Source: Microbacterium sp. SY138 (lineage in GTDB: Bacteria; Actinomycetota; Actinomycetes; Actinomycetales; Microbacteriaceae). Taken from it: a DNA stretch of 64,000 nucleotides. The notes below the pieces were generated by a model that was not told the DNA's origin, made no database searches, and saw nothing but the letters and a program-made list of their open reading frames with translations. Position numbers and translations under genes: made by a program. Below are positions 34,866 through 44,741 of this stretch, piece by piece (the stretch's first letter is position 1; every line of letters starts with the position of its first letter). The stretch is taken from the NCBI RefSeq assembly GCF_039729145.1, contig NZ_CP155793.1, positions 2,480,001-2,544,000 on the forward strand. The letters are read 5' to 3'.

Positions 34866-36143
34866 ATGACAGTCTTCGAAGCGACGACGGGCCAGGGCGA
34901 GACCCCTCCGGCCGATTCCGTCGCACCCCGCGACTCGACCGCTGACGCCCCCACCTCGGTCACGCGTCTGAATGCGACCATCCGCGACTTCATCGCCCGG
35001 TGGAACACCGTCTGGGTCGAGGGCGAGATCACCTCCTGGAACGTCCGCGCCGGCAACGTGTTCGCGCGACTGAAGGACACCCGCTCCGATGCGCAGATCT
35101 CCATCCGGGTGTGGTCGAGCGTGCGCGGACGCATCCCGTCCGACATCGGCGTCGGTGATCACGTCGTCGCCGCAGTGAAGGCCGACTACTTCGTCAAGGC
35201 CGGCGACTTCAGCTTCGCGGTCTCCGCGATGAAGCACGTCGGGCTCGGCGACCAGCTCGAGCGGCTCGAGAAGCTCCGCGTGCAGCTGCGGCAGGAGGGT
35301 CTGTTCGACCCGGCCAGGAAGAGGCGCCTGCCGTTCCTCCCGCACGTGATCGGTCTGATCACCGGTGAGCGGTCCGACGCCGAGAAGGATGTCCACCGCA
35401 ATGCCGAACTGCGCTGGCCGCAGGTGCGCTTCCGCACCGAGTACGCCGCTGTGCAGGGCGACCGCTGCGTTCCCGACACGCTCGCGGCCCTCGCTCGACT
35501 CGACGCCGACCCCGAGGTCGACGTGATCATCATCGCCCGCGGCGGCGGCGACCCGCAGACGCTGCTCGGCTTCAGCGACGAGAAGCTGGTGCGAGCGGTC
35601 GCCGCGGTCTCCACCCCGGTGGTGAGTGCGATCGGGCACGAGAACGACCACCCGCTGCTCGACGACGTGGCCGATCTGCGCGCCTCGACCCCGACCGACG
35701 CCGCGAAACGCGTCGTGCCCGACGTCGGCGAACAGCGTGCGCTCATCGCCCAGCTGCGTTCCCGCGCCACCACGCGGCTGACGCAGCGACTCACCCACGA
35801 CATCTCGCAGCTGGAGCAATTGCGCTCGCGCCCCGTGCTGCGCTCGCCCGCGCCGATCATCGACGCCCGCGCCCAGGAGATCTGGCTGCTGCTCGGACGT
35901 GGACGAGACGCCGTGAACCGACAGCTCGACGACGCCGGCCGCCGCACCGGCGAGCTCCGCGCGTCGCTGCGCGCGCTCTCCCCCGCGGCGACGCTGGCCC
36001 GGGGCTATGCCATCGCCCATCTCGACGGCGGCGTGATCCTGCGTGACGCCGCCGACGCGCCGGCCGGGAGCGCGCTCACGATCACCCTCGATCGGGGCTC
36101 GTTGAGCGCCCGCTCGGAGGGTGAGATCGCGGAAGACGCCTGA
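34866..36143 (+). CDS. xseA: Exodeoxyribonuclease VII large subunit XseA
   Basis: A 425-residue large subunit of exonuclease VII, which trims single-stranded DNA in both directions. An OB-fold (VWVEGEITSWNVRAGNVFARLKD) is followed by the catalytic domain (ITGERSDAEKDVHRNAELRWP, RGGGDPQTLLGFSDEKLVRAV, SAIGHENDHPLLDDVADLRASTPTDAAK). Then come the coiled-coil region and a C terminus ending in a beta piece. ATG at 34866. xseB starts 36 bp downstream, so both subunits come from one operon. Confidence 0.95.
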   Translation: MTVFEATTGQGETPPADSVAPRDSTADAPTSVTRLNATIRDFIARWNTVWVEGEITSWNVRAGNVFARLKDTRSDAQISIRVWSSVRGRIPSDIGVGDHVVAAVKADYFVKAGDFSFAVSAMKHVGLGDQLERLEKLRVQLRQEGLFDPARKRRLPFLPHVIGLITGERSDAEKDVHRNAELRWPQVRFRTEYAAVQGDRCVPDTLAALARLDADPEVDVIIIARGGGDPQTLLGFSDEKLVRAVAAVSTPVVSAIGHENDHPLLDDVADLRASTPTDAAKRVVPDVGEQRALIAQLRSRATTRLTQRLTHDISQLEQLRSRPVLRSPAPIIDARAQEIWLLLGRGRDAVNRQLDDAGRRTGELRASLRALSPAATLARGYAIAHLDGGVILRDAADAPAGSALTITLDRGSLSARSEGEIAEDA

Positions 36144-36179
36144 GCCGAGCACCCGCGGCACACGACGTAAGATGGAGGA

Positions 36180-36422
36180 GTGAGCGCCCTGAACGACACC
36201 CCTGTGGACACGCTGTCGTTCGAGGCGGCCCGTGACGAGCTGGTCAAGGTCGTGGCCGAACTCGAGCAGGGTTCCCCGACGCTCGAGCACTCCCTCGCCC
36301 TCTGGGAACGCGGTGAGGCTCTCGCCGCCCGCTGCGAGGAGTGGCTGCTGGGGGCCAAGCGCCGCCTGGATGCCGCCCGCGCCGCGGCTTCCGACGCCGA
36401 GACCCCGGCGGGAGATTCATGA
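36180..36422 (+). CDS. xseB: Exodeoxyribonuclease VII small subunit XseB
   Basis: An 80-residue helical protein with [20 protein letters not shown] and [19 protein letters not shown], the two conserved helices that wrap the XseA coiled coil. The GTG at 36180 follows GGAGGA closely. Its stop overlaps the next ATG (ATGA). Small-subunit length is normal. Confidence 0.94.
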   Translation: MSALNDTPVDTLSFEAARDELVKVVAELEQGSPTLEHSLALWERGEALAARCEEWLLGAKRRLDAARAAASDAETPAGDS

Positions 36423-37063
36423 GCAAGCAGCCCCCGATCATCGCCGAACTCGGCCGCCCCGAGACTCCGGACGAGACCGCCGCACGCAAGGCCGCATCCA
36501 GCAAGGCCTACCGATCGAGCCAGACGGTGCGCAACCTCGTCGCCGCGCTGCTGGTCACTCTCGCCGTGGTCGCCGTCATCATCTTCGCCGTGCCTCGCGG
36601 CGCCCCCGTCGAGCAGAAGCCCCTCGACGTCGCCGCGGTCGCCGAAGGTGTGGAGTCCTCGATGGACCGCCCTGTCCTCATCCCCGAGCTCGGCGACTTC
36701 TGGCGTGCGAACGGTGCAGAGATGCAGGGTGGAGCCACCGTGGTGTGGGAGGTCACCCTCGCTCCCAAGTCCGACAAGGAACGTGGTTTCATCAAGGTCG
36801 CGCAAGCGTTCGACGCCGATTCCTCCTGGGCACCGCAGCGCCTGAACGGCATTGCCCCCACCGACACGGTGCGCATCGGCGGACTCGACTGGGACGTCTA
36901 CAAGCCGGGCAGCGCCGAATCCAACGCGAACGTCACCTACGCCATCGGCACCCAGGCCGGCGACGACTACATCCTGCTCTACGGATCGCGGTCGGCGGAT
37001 TCGACCGCTGAGCTCGCCGAGTCGCTCATTCCGCAGATCCGCACCATCTCGGAGGCTTCATGA
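36419..37063 (+). CDS. DUF4245-family membrane-anchored protein
   Basis: A 214-residue protein with one membrane helix ([21 protein letters not shown] near 36-57) and a C-terminal extracytoplasmic domain. DUF4245 proteins are conserved in actinobacteria next to xseB and glpX/fumC. The role is unknown. It overlaps xseB and the carbonic anhydrase gene by ATGA at both ends, so it is co-translated with both. Its [17 protein letters not shown] stretch is typical of the family. Confidence 0.85.
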   Translation: MSKQPPIIAELGRPETPDETAARKAASSKAYRSSQTVRNLVAALLVTLAVVAVIIFAVPRGAPVEQKPLDVAAVAEGVESSMDRPVLIPELGDFWRANGAEMQGGATVVWEVTLAPKSDKERGFIKVAQAFDADSSWAPQRLNGIAPTDTVRIGGLDWDVYKPGSAESNANVTYAIGTQAGDDYILLYGSRSADSTAELAESLIPQIRTISEAS

Positions 37064-37749
37064 CGCACCCGCTGACCCCCACCGCCGCCTGGAAGCAGAT
37101 GCAGGACGGCAACCGCCGTTTCGTGCAGGACGAGCCGCGGCACCCGAACCAGGACGTCGCCCGCCGCAAGGATCTGACAGCGGCCCAGCACCCGGTCGCG
37201 ACGCTCTTCGGCTGCTCGGACTCGCGTCTGGCCGCCGAGATCATCTTCGACCTCGGCCTCGGCGACCTGTTCGTGGTGCGCAACGCCGGACAGGTGATCG
37301 GCGAGTCGATCGTCGCGAGCCTCGAATACGCCGTCGCGGTGCTCGAAGTGCCCCTGATCGTCGTTCTCGCCCACGACTCCTGCGGCGCCGTGCGCGCAGC
37401 GATCGAGGGCACCGCGATCGACGCCGCTCCCCTGCCACCGCACATCTGGAAGCTGATCGCCCCGATCGTCCCCGCGGCGCGGAAGGTGCTGGCCGAGAAC
37501 GGCGGAACCACCGTCGCCGAGATCGACTCGGAGCTCGTCGGCATCGAACACCTGCGCAACACGGTGAGCGACCTGCTGCAGTCGTCCGAGATCATCAGCG
37601 ACGCCGTCTCCGCGGGCCGCCTGGGCATCGTCGGCGCCAACTACCGTCTGGCCGAGGGCACCGCGGTGCCCGTGATCACGGTCGGAATCGACGCCGACGG
37701 CGTCACCACCGAGGGAACTGACCCCGCAACCGAGGAGGGTTCGGAATGA
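37060..37749 (+). CDS. Beta-class carbonic anhydrase
   Basis: A 229-residue zinc enzyme interconverting CO2 and bicarbonate. Ligands are Cys52, His106 and Cys109, with the Asp54-Arg56 dyad in [13 protein letters not shown] is the typical second zinc motif. It sits where other actinobacteria often have glpX between DUF4245 and fumC. Bicarbonate supply for carboxylation is a plausible but unproven link. ATGA overlaps occur at both ends. Confidence 0.94.
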   Translation: MTHPLTPTAAWKQMQDGNRRFVQDEPRHPNQDVARRKDLTAAQHPVATLFGCSDSRLAAEIIFDLGLGDLFVVRNAGQVIGESIVASLEYAVAVLEVPLIVVLAHDSCGAVRAAIEGTAIDAAPLPPHIWKLIAPIVPAARKVLAENGGTTVAEIDSELVGIEHLRNTVSDLLQSSEIISDAVSAGRLGIVGANYRLAEGTAVPVITVGIDADGVTTEGTDPATEEGSE

Positions 37750-39140
37750 CCGAGCAGGACTACCGCATCGAGCACGACACCATGGGTGAGGTGCGGGTGC
37801 CCGTGAACGCGCTGTACGGAGCGCAGACCCAGCGCGCCGTGGAGAACTTCCCGATCTCGGGCAAGGGTCTGGAGTCGACGCAGATCGCTGCCCTGGCCCG
37901 CATCAAGAAGGCCGCGGCGCTCGCCAACAAGGAGCTCGGCACCCTCGACGGCGCCATCGCCGACGCCATCGCCCAGGCCGCCGATCAGGTAGCGTCCGGC
38001 GCCCATGACGGAGAGTTCCCGGTCGACACGTACCAGACCGGATCCGGCACCTCGTCGAACATGAACATGAACGAGGTGCTGGCCACGCTCGCGACGCGCA
38101 TCCTCGGCGCGACGGTGCACCCCAACGACCACGTGAACGCCTCGCAGTCGTCCAACGACGTGTTCCCGACCTCGGTGCACATCGCGGTCACCCAGGCTCT
38201 CATCGATACTCTCATCCCCGCGCTCGACCACCTTGCCGTCGCCCTCGAGGCAAAGGCAGAGCTATGGAAGGACGCGGTCAAGTCCGGTCGCACGCACCTC
38301 ATGGACGCGACGCCCGTCACGCTCGGCCAGGAGTTCGGCGGTTACGCCCGCCAGATCCGCCTCGGCATCGAGCGCGTGCAGTCGGCCCTCCCCCGCGTCG
38401 CCGAGGTCCCGCTCGGCGGCACCGCAGTCGGCACCGGCATCAACACCCCGCTCGGCTTCCCGCAGAAGGTCATCGCGCTGCTGGCAGCGGAGACCGAGCT
38501 GCCGATCACCGAGGCCAAGGACCACTTCGAGGCGCAGGCCAACCGCGACGGTCTCGTCGAGGCCTCCGGCGCCCTGCGCACGATCGCAGTCTCGCTGACC
38601 AAGATCAACAACGACCTGCGCTGGATGGGCTCCGGCCCCAACACGGGTCTCGGAGAGCTGCACATCCCCGACCTGCAGCCCGGATCCTCGATCATGCCCG
38701 GCAAGGTCAACCCGGTCGTGCCCGAAGCCGTGCTGATGGTGTGCGCGCGCGTGATCGGCAACGACGCGACCGTCGCCTGGGCGGGCGCATCCGGGTCCTT
38801 CGAGCTCAACGTCGCCATCCCCGTCATGGGCACGGCCGTGCTCGAGTCGATCCGTCTGCTGTCGAACGCCTCGCGCGTGCTCGCTGACAAGACGATCGAC
38901 GGCCTGCAGGCCAACGTCGAGCGCGCCGCTGCCTTCGCGGGCATGAGCCCGTCGATCGTGACCCCGCTGAACAAGCTCATCGGCTACGAAGCCGCTGCGA
39001 AGATCGCCAAGCACTCGGTCGCCAAGGGCATCACGGTGCGCGATGCCGTGATCGACCTCGGCTACGTGGAGCGCGGCGACCTCACCCTGGAGCAGCTCGA
39101 CGAGAAGCTCGACCTGCTGTCGATGACGCACCCGGGCTGA
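37746..39140 (+). CDS. fumC: Class II fumarate hydratase FumC
   Basis: A 464-residue cluster-free fumarase of the TCA cycle. [44 protein letters not shown] and the mobile loop [15 protein letters not shown] are all present, the last being the signature of the fumarase/aspartase superfamily. It is the last gene of the xseA operon and is followed by a strong terminator. Confidence 0.96.
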   Translation: MTEQDYRIEHDTMGEVRVPVNALYGAQTQRAVENFPISGKGLESTQIAALARIKKAAALANKELGTLDGAIADAIAQAADQVASGAHDGEFPVDTYQTGSGTSSNMNMNEVLATLATRILGATVHPNDHVNASQSSNDVFPTSVHIAVTQALIDTLIPALDHLAVALEAKAELWKDAVKSGRTHLMDATPVTLGQEFGGYARQIRLGIERVQSALPRVAEVPLGGTAVGTGINTPLGFPQKVIALLAAETELPITEAKDHFEAQANRDGLVEASGALRTIAVSLTKINNDLRWMGSGPNTGLGELHIPDLQPGSSIMPGKVNPVVPEAVLMVCARVIGNDATVAWAGASGSFELNVAIPVMGTAVLESIRLLSNASRVLADKTIDGLQANVERAAAFAGMSPSIVTPLNKLIGYEAAAKIAKHSVAKGITVRDAVIDLGYVERGDLTLEQLDEKLDLLSMTHPG

Positions 39141-39157
39141 CCCATAGCGCGAAACAG

Positions 39158-39198
39158 CGGATGCCGCGAGGACTCTTCCTCGCGGCATCCGCTTTTTC
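39158..39198 (+). terminator. Rho-independent terminator of fumC
   Basis: A perfect 16-bp stem (GCGGATGCCGCGAGGA at 39158-39173 with 39178-39193) around CTCT, then TTTTT. This is the strongest terminator in the window and closes the xseA operon. Confidence 0.95.
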
Positions 39199-39229
39199 CG
39201 GGCCCGCTTCCCCGCTCTCGGTGCACACG

Positions 39230-39256
39230 CATGACCAATCGACGATTGCATGACCA
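39230..39256. repeat. GCATGACC-N11-GCATGACC element, left copy
   Basis: Two GCATGACC octamers are separated by AATCGACGATT, itself nearly palindromic. It lies 51 bp beyond the stop of the nuclease-like gene. A second copy lies on the other side of that gene in the same direction. Confidence 0.7.
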
Positions 39257-39307
39257 TTCGGCGGGACGGCACGTGCATCCGGCATCACCTCATGCAGGTG
39301 CGCCACT

Positions 39308-40138
39308 TCACGCACGAGCCCGTGCGAGCGCGGCCAGAATCGCCGCCTCGACCACGTCCCACGAGTACACGATCATCGAATAGTCGAAGCGGAGCGTCTC
39401 GAAGCCGAGGTCGGATGCGCGCGCGTCTCGCATGAGATCACGATGCCGTTTCGCGGCACCGTCGTGGTTCTCGCGACCGTCGGCCTCGAGGATGACACGA
39501 TCTTCGATCACGAAGTCGACCCGCCCGACCCCGTCGACGGCCACCTGGGTGCGCACAGCGACTCCGATGAGATGGAGCCTCAGCCGCACCAGGGACTCCA
39601 GGCCGCTCTCGGCGTCCGGACGCGCGAAATCGACGAGCCAGCGCGCCGTCGCAGGAAGGGCAGAGCGGACGTGCGCACGCGCCGCAGCCGTCAGCATCCG
39701 CTTGTTCCAAGCCGACTCGTATGCGGCGAAGAAGAACTCCTCCCCGTAGCAGGCGTATGCGTGGGTCAACGCGACCTCGATCGGCGCGATGCCGACCTCC
39801 ATGCGACCGCGGGTGAAGTGCCCGACGCAGCCGCAGTGCTCCGGGTGATGTCGCCGCCCGCCGAGCCCCATCCAGACATGCACTTCCGTCGGAACCTCCA
39901 GCGTCCACACCTCCCTGATCCTCAAGGCACTCGCGCACGTGAGGGCGCCCCCGTGAGCCGCTGCAGCGACCACATCGGTCGCTGCGCGTCGAGATGCGAA
40001 CACGCCCGGACGCACGCGGACGATACGACCCGCTCTGCACTCCGCGCCCAGCCGCGATCGCGAGCATCCGAAGGCCTGCAGCCGGGTTCCGCGTGCGACG
40101 CCTCCCAGGCGTTCGAGGAACACGTTGACGTCGATCAT
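39308..40138 (-). CDS. DUF559/Vsr-like nuclease-fold protein with AbiEi-type N terminus
   Basis: A 276-residue protein. The N-terminal 60 residues (GVARGTRLQAFGCSRSRL, then RVRPGVFASR) look like the winged-helix head of AbiEi-type proteins. The C-terminal part has GRVDFVIEDRVILEADGREN (Asp208, Glu218, Asp220), then KRHRDLMRDARASDLGFETLRF, the order seen in DUF559 and Vsr-like restriction-fold domains. Proteins of this design are common singletons in actinobacteria; no function is proven. It is bracketed by two copies of a 27-bp repeat and no toxin gene is adjacent. ATG at 40138. Confidence 0.75.
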   Translation of the reverse strand: MIDVNVFLERLGGVARGTRLQAFGCSRSRLGAECRAGRIVRVRPGVFASRRAATDVVAAAAHGGALTCASALRIREVWTLEVPTEVHVWMGLGGRRHHPEHCGCVGHFTRGRMEVGIAPIEVALTHAYACYGEEFFFAAYESAWNKRMLTAAARAHVRSALPATARWLVDFARPDAESGLESLVRLRLHLIGVAVRTQVAVDGVGRVDFVIEDRVILEADGRENHDGAAKRHRDLMRDARASDLGFETLRFDYSMIVYSWDVVEAAILAALARARA

Positions 40139-40253
40139 CGTCCGATTCTGAGGGCGTGCGCCCACTCGAACAGTACTCCTTCACGTGAACGGTGAGCACG
40201 AGTGCGGAACGCGCCGCCGTGCAGTCCGATTGATTCGCTTCCGCGTCTCAGGC

Positions 40254-40280
40254 GCATGACCATCCGACGAATGCATGACC
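40254..40280. repeat. GCATGACC-N11-GCATGACC element, right copy
   Basis: The same double octamer with an 11-nt spacer ATCCGACGAAT, agreeing with the left copy at 24 of 27 positions and in the same direction. It lies 115 bp upstream of the nuclease-like gene start. The rest of the 260-bp gap before phoH holds only a terminator. Confidence 0.7.
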
Positions 40281-40352
40281 GAGCACGACAAATCATCATG
40301 CGATCGGGCGGGGTCCATGCGAACGGACGAAACGGCACCGAGCCGAAACCGG

Positions 40353-40385
40353 GGATGCCGCGAGGAGCGAGTCCCCGCGGCATCC
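40353..40385 (-). terminator. Terminator after the PhoH gene
   Basis: GGATGCCGCG at 40353-40362 pairs with 40376-40385, and a further three pairs form past one mismatch around loop GCGAG. It lies 13 bp beyond the phoH stop. The stem core is the same as in the fumC and HesB-like terminators. T-richness downstream is poor. Confidence 0.65.
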
Positions 40386-40398
40386 GCTGTTTCCGTCG

Positions 40399-41781
40399 TC
40401 AGCTGAGCTCTCCACCCTCCAAGAGCTCGGTGACGAGGGCGGCGATGGCCGAACGCTCGGAGCGCGTCAGAGTCACGTGCCCGAAGAGGTCGTGCCCCTT
40501 CAGCGTCTCGATCACGCTGGCGATTCCGTCGTGACGTCCGACCCGGAGGTTGTCGCGCTGACCGACGTCGTGGGTGAGGATCACCCGGGAATTCTGGCCC
40601 ATCCGACTCAGCACCGTCAGCAGCACGTTGCGCTCGAGCGACTGCGCCTCGTCGACGATCACGAACGCGTCGTGGAGGGAGCGTCCGCGGATGTGGGTCA
40701 GCGGGAGCACTTCGAGCAGTCCGCGCTCGATGACCTCCTCGATCACGTTTCCCGACACCACCGAGCCCAGCGTGTCGAACACCGCCTGACCCCAGGGCCC
40801 CATCTTCTCGCCCTGGTCGCCGGGAAGGTAGCCGAGCTCCTGCCCGCCGACGGCGAACAACGGCCGGAACACGATGATCTTCTTCTGCTGCTGCCGCTCC
40901 AGCACCGCTTCGAGTCCGGCGCAGAGCGCGAGCGCCGACTTGCCGGTACCGGCGCGTCCGCCGAGGGAGACGATGCCGACCTCCTGATCGAGCAGCAGGT
41001 CGATCGCGATGCGCTGCTCGGCCGAACGGCCGTGCATACCGAAGATGTCGCGGTCTCCTCGTACGAGTCGGTACTCGCCGTCGCCCGTCACCCGGCCGAG
41101 CGCGGAACCGCGCTCGGAGTGGATGATCAGTCCGGTGTTCACCGGGAGACCGCGTGCCTGCTCGCTGATGCCGACCTCGCTCTCGTAGAGGTCGCTGATG
41201 TCGTCACCGGAGAGGTCGAGCGTCGAGATGCCGGTCCACCCGGAGTCCACCGCCTGCTCGGCCAGATACTCCTCGGCGCGCAGGCCGAGAGAGGCGGCCT
41301 TGACGCGCATCGGCAGGTCCTTCGAGACGATCGTGACGTCCTGCCCGTCCTGCGCGAGGTGCATGGCGACCGAGAGGATGCGCGTGTCGTTGTCACTGAG
41401 GCGGATGCCGGCGGGAAGCACGGAGGAGTCGGTGTTCGCCAGCTCGACGCGGAGCGTGCCACCCTCGCCGACCTCCACCGGGAAGTCGAGCCGTCCATGC
41501 TCGATGCGCAGGTCGTCGAGGTGGCGCAGGGCCTGCCGTGCGAAGTAGCCGATCTCCGGGTCGTGGCGTTTGCCCTCGAGTTCCGTGATCACGACGACGG
41601 GAAGGACGACCGAGTGCTCCGCGAAACGGAAGAACGCCTGCGGATCGCTCAGCAGGACAGAGGTGTCGAGGACATACGTGCGCAGATCCTGATCCGGATC
41701 GGCGGACGATGCCCGGCTCGACGTCTTACGGGTGGACTGCTGCGCGGTGCTGGTGGCCTGCTGCGCTGTACGTGTGGTCAC
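40399..41781 (-). CDS. PIN-PhoH fusion protein (PhoH2-type RNA helicase/RNase)
   Basis: A 460-residue protein. The N-terminal PIN domain starts with [12 protein letters not shown] (Asp39) and has [11 protein letters not shown] and [11 protein letters not shown] with acidic metal ligands. The C-terminal PhoH ATPase has Walker [10 protein letters not shown] at 274-282 and [11 protein letters not shown] as Walker B. In mycobacteria the same fusion unwinds and cleaves RNA. I chose the GTG at 41781, six nt after GGGAG; an in-frame GTG lies farther up at 41838. It is a single-gene unit with its own terminator. Confidence 0.93.
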   Translation of the reverse strand: MTTRTAQQATSTAQQSTRKTSSRASSADPDQDLRTYVLDTSVLLSDPQAFFRFAEHSVVLPVVVITELEGKRHDPEIGYFARQALRHLDDLRIEHGRLDFPVEVGEGGTLRVELANTDSSVLPAGIRLSDNDTRILSVAMHLAQDGQDVTIVSKDLPMRVKAASLGLRAEEYLAEQAVDSGWTGISTLDLSGDDISDLYESEVGISEQARGLPVNTGLIIHSERGSALGRVTGDGEYRLVRGDRDIFGMHGRSAEQRIAIDLLLDQEVGIVSLGGRAGTGKSALALCAGLEAVLERQQQKKIIVFRPLFAVGGQELGYLPGDQGEKMGPWGQAVFDTLGSVVSGNVIEEVIERGLLEVLPLTHIRGRSLHDAFVIVDEAQSLERNVLLTVLSRMGQNSRVILTHDVGQRDNLRVGRHDGIASVIETLKGHDLFGHVTLTRSERSAIAALVTELLEGGELS

Positions 41782-41939
41782 GACCCACTCCCGACCCGGG
41801 GAATCCCGGCTATTCGAACGAGTCGACCAGGGGGTCACGAGTCGTCAACCTGAGGCCGACTCGAACGGGCGCCTTGCCCGATGCCTAGAACGTACGACCG
41901 TGCGGGTGATTAACCCGAATTCGACACGCCAATGATTCG

Positions 41940-43070
41940 TTACGCGCTGATGAACGTCTCGTTGCCGAACGCCCGCAGAGCATCGTCGAGGAGCTCGAAT
42001 GTCGCGGCGTCGGTGCCCGCGTGCGGCGCGATCCGCACCGAGGCACCCCGTGCCGTGACGACCACTCCGGCGTTGGCGAGTGCCGCGGCGAGCCGCGCGG
42101 GCTCCTCCGGAGCGAGCGCGACGATGCCCGCACGCCGGCTGCGCTCGCGCGGGGAGCTCACCTCGATGCCGTGGCGGTCGGCGATCTCGATCACGGTGTC
42201 GACGTTCTGGGCGAGCCGCTCCTCGATCGAGACGACGCCGGCATCGCGCACGTCGCGCACGCCGATCGCGAGTCGGCCGGCCGCGAGCGTGTCGGGCTGG
42301 CTCACGGTGAAGGCGCGGGCCGACGGCGCAGGTGCAGGCAGTTCGTCGACGAACAGCGCCGCAGCCGTCGTGCCGGTGATACCGGACAACACGGGGGTGA
42401 TGCGCTCTCGTGCACGGGGCGAGAACCACGCGAAGGCGCTGCCACGACCCGCGCGCAACCACTTGTAGCCGTGTCCGACCACCACGTCGGCAGCGGAGTA
42501 GTCGGCGTCGATCACACCGAACGACTGGACGGCGTCGACGATGAGCAGGCGGTCGGGCCCGATCGACTCGCGAAGCGCCGCGAGATCGACGCGGAATCCG
42601 GTGCGGAAGTCGACGTGGCTCACCGCCAGCGCGACCACCTCGTCATCGAGGGCCTCGATCACGGTCTCGGGTGTCACCCGCCCGTCGCCGGGTGTGATCC
42701 AGCGCGGTGCGACCGTTCGATCCGATGCCGTGGATGCGCGCTCCAGGGTCAGACTGACGCTCGGGAATTCGGCGGTGCTCGCGATCACGTCGCCGGAGAG
42801 CCCGAACAGCGCGTGCATGAGCCCGTGGGTCGACGACGGCTGCAAAGTGACGTCGTCGGCCTCCGCGTCCAGCAGCTCGGCGACGAGCTCCTGGGCCTGA
42901 CCGATGCGCTCGGCGACCAGGGAGAGCGATGACGGCCGCCCGCTGCCGAGCAGATCGGCGTCGGCGAAGACCTCTTCACGGACGGACGGCGACAGCGGAC
43001 CGAAGGCCGCCCAGTTCAGATAGCCGGACTCGGTGTCGAACGTGTCGACATAGTCCCGGAAAGTGCTCAC
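41940..43070 (-). CDS. Class V aminotransferase-fold PLP enzyme
   Basis: A 376-residue fold type I PLP protein. LIVDAVQSFGVID gives the PLP-contacting Asp and Gln, and VVGHGYKWLRAGRGSAF holds the Schiff-base Lys. It resembles cysteine-desulfurase and kynureninase-like members, but the catalytic-cysteine loop of desulfurases is absent. An aminotransferase or lyase role is possible. The GTG at 43070 starts STFRDYVDTFDTESGYLN. No partner gene suggests a pathway. Confidence 0.85.
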   Translation of the reverse strand: MSTFRDYVDTFDTESGYLNWAAFGPLSPSVREEVFADADLLGSGRPSSLSLVAERIGQAQELVAELLDAEADDVTLQPSSTHGLMHALFGLSGDVIASTAEFPSVSLTLERASTASDRTVAPRWITPGDGRVTPETVIEALDDEVVALAVSHVDFRTGFRVDLAALRESIGPDRLLIVDAVQSFGVIDADYSAADVVVGHGYKWLRAGRGSAFAWFSPRARERITPVLSGITGTTAAALFVDELPAPAPSARAFTVSQPDTLAAGRLAIGVRDVRDAGVVSIEERLAQNVDTVIEIADRHGIEVSSPRERSRRAGIVALAPEEPARLAAALANAGVVVTARGASVRIAPHAGTDAATFELLDDALRAFGNETFISA

Positions 43071-43125
43071 TGCGTCATTGTGGCACGGCTCACAGGTCCC
43101 TGGTCCCCGGCCTCCCGACACCCGT

Positions 43126-43905
43126 TCAGCGCCCGAAGCGTCGGTCCCGATCGGCGTAGTCGCGGATCGCACGGAGGAAGTCCACCTGTCGGAGATCAGG
43201 ACCCAGCGCCTCGACGAAGTAGAACTCGCTGTGCGCGCTCTGCCACAACAGGAAGTCGCTCAGCCGCTGCTCCCCACTCGTGCGGATCACCAGGTCGGGA
43301 TCGGGCTGACCGCCGGTGTAGAGGTGCTCGCCGATCATCTCGGGCGTGAGATGGGCGGCGAGGTCTTCCAGCGTGCCGCCGGATGCCTCGTGCTTCGTGA
43401 TGATGCTCCGCACCGCGTCGACGATCTCATTGCGTCCGCCGTAGCCGACGGCGAGATTCACGTGCAATCCGGTGTGATCCTTCGTGCGCTTCTCGGCGTC
43501 GGAGAGCACGCGCGCGAGTTCCGCCGGGAGGATGTCGGATCGGCCGACGTGCTTGACCCGCCAGTTGCCTTCACGGGACAAAGCCTCGGCGAGTTCGGCG
43601 ATGATCTCGATGAGGTCGGTGAGCTCCGCGGAATCGCGCTTTCGCAGGTTGTCGCTCGAGAGCAGATACAGCGACACCACGCGCACACCGAGCTCGTCGC
43701 ACCAGCCGAGGAACTCGCGCATCTTGGCGGCGCCCGCCCTGTGACCCTCTGCGGGCGTGTCCAGTCCGAGCTGACGCGCCCAGCGACGGTTGCCGTCGAT
43801 CATCATCGCAACATGATGCGGCACGCTGGCCGGATCGAGGTGGCGACGCAGCCGGCTGGTGTAGAGCCGATACAGCGGCCCTCGCCCCGGGCTCTCGCGT
43901 GACAT
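43126..43905 (-). CDS. uppS: Isoprenyl (cis-prenyl) diphosphate synthase, UppS family
   Basis: A 259-residue cis-prenyltransferase that extends allylic diphosphates with IPP to make the cell-wall lipid carrier. The catalytic Asp37 lies in MMIDGNRRWAR. LYLLSSDNLRKRD, NLAVGYGGRNEI, DLVIRTSGEQRLSDFLLWQ and EFYF are all hallmarks. The start could be the ATG at 43905 or the GTG three bases earlier. Product length is not readable. The trhA-like gene diverges from it. Confidence 0.94.
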   Translation of the reverse strand: MSRESPGRGPLYRLYTSRLRRHLDPASVPHHVAMMIDGNRRWARQLGLDTPAEGHRAGAAKMREFLGWCDELGVRVVSLYLLSSDNLRKRDSAELTDLIEIIAELAEALSREGNWRVKHVGRSDILPAELARVLSDAEKRTKDHTGLHVNLAVGYGGRNEIVDAVRSIITKHEASGGTLEDLAAHLTPEMIGEHLYTGGQPDPDLVIRTSGEQRLSDFLLWQSAHSEFYFVEALGPDLRQVDFLRAIRDYADRDRRFGR

Positions 43906-44002
43906 CACCTCCCTACGCTACCGTGTCGAGGCCCGCGGCATCGTGTGTGCGCGCTGAGGATATGTGCCCTGTGGGGTATGCGCGTCGGCTTAGAGTGAGC
44001 AC

Positions 44003-44734
44003 GTGAGCACTCCCGAGCCCTCCGGCCCCGACGTCCCCCAGCTGCCCCTGCTCGAAGCGGCCGCCGTGGATGCGGCGACCGAGGTCAAACCGACCTGGCG
44101 CGGATGGATCCACGCCGGCACGTTCCCGGTGGCTCTGATCGCGGGCATCGTCCTCATCGTCGTGGCCGATGGCGCCCCGGCGAAGTGGGCCTCCGCCGTG
44201 TTCATGCTCACCTCGCTGCTGCTCTTCGGCAATTCGGCGCTCTACCACCGCATCGACTGGCGGCCGAAGGTGAAGGTGCTGCTCAAGCGCATCGACCACG
44301 CCAACATCCTGCTGCTGATCGCCGGTACCTACACTCCTCTGGCGGTTCTGGCGCTCCCGCCCGCGAAGGGCGTACTGCTCCTCTGCCTGGTGTGGGGCGG
44401 AACCCTCGTCGGCATCCTTTTCCGGGTCTTCTGGATCCACGCGCCGCGCTGGCTCTACGTCGCCCTGTACCTGCTGCTCGGCTGGGCGGCCGTGATGTAC
44501 ATCGTCGACCTCATGAACGCGAACTTCGCGATGATGGTGCTGGTGATCGTGGGAGGCCTTCTCTACACGGGGGGCGCCGTCGTCTACGCGCTCAAGAAGC
44601 CCAACCCCTGGCCGGGGCACTTCGGGTTCCACGAGATCTTCCACGTGTGCACGGTGCTCGCGTTCCTGTGCCACTGGACCGCGTGCCTGCTCATCGCGCT
44701 GTCACCGCTGTCGCCCTCGCTGGGCGCACCGTAG
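44003..44734 (+). CDS. Hemolysin III / PAQR-family membrane protein (TrhA-like)
   Basis: A 243-residue protein with seven membrane helices. Family metal motifs are FGNSALYHRIDW (Ser and His), KRIDHANILLLIAGTYTP (Asp), and HFGFHEIFHVCTVLAFLCHW (paired His). These coordinate zinc in PAQR receptors; bacterial members affect membrane fluidity. The name hemolysin is historical and not evidence of toxicity. GTG at 44003. Confidence 0.9.
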   Translation: MSTPEPSGPDVPQLPLLEAAAVDAATEVKPTWRGWIHAGTFPVALIAGIVLIVVADGAPAKWASAVFMLTSLLLFGNSALYHRIDWRPKVKVLLKRIDHANILLLIAGTYTPLAVLALPPAKGVLLLCLVWGGTLVGILFRVFWIHAPRWLYVALYLLLGWAAVMYIVDLMNANFAMMVLVIVGGLLYTGGAVVYALKKPNPWPGHFGFHEIFHVCTVLAFLCHWTACLLIALSPLSPSLGAP

Positions 44735-44741
44735 CGGTCGG

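Noticed and set aside
39308..40138. AbiE-type toxin-antitoxin system
   Set aside because: Only an AbiEi-like head is seen. The nucleotidyltransferase toxin partner is absent on both sides.
39230..40385. Mobile island around the nuclease-like gene
   Set aside because: No integrase, transposase or attachment-site pair is present. The flanking elements are described only as repeats.
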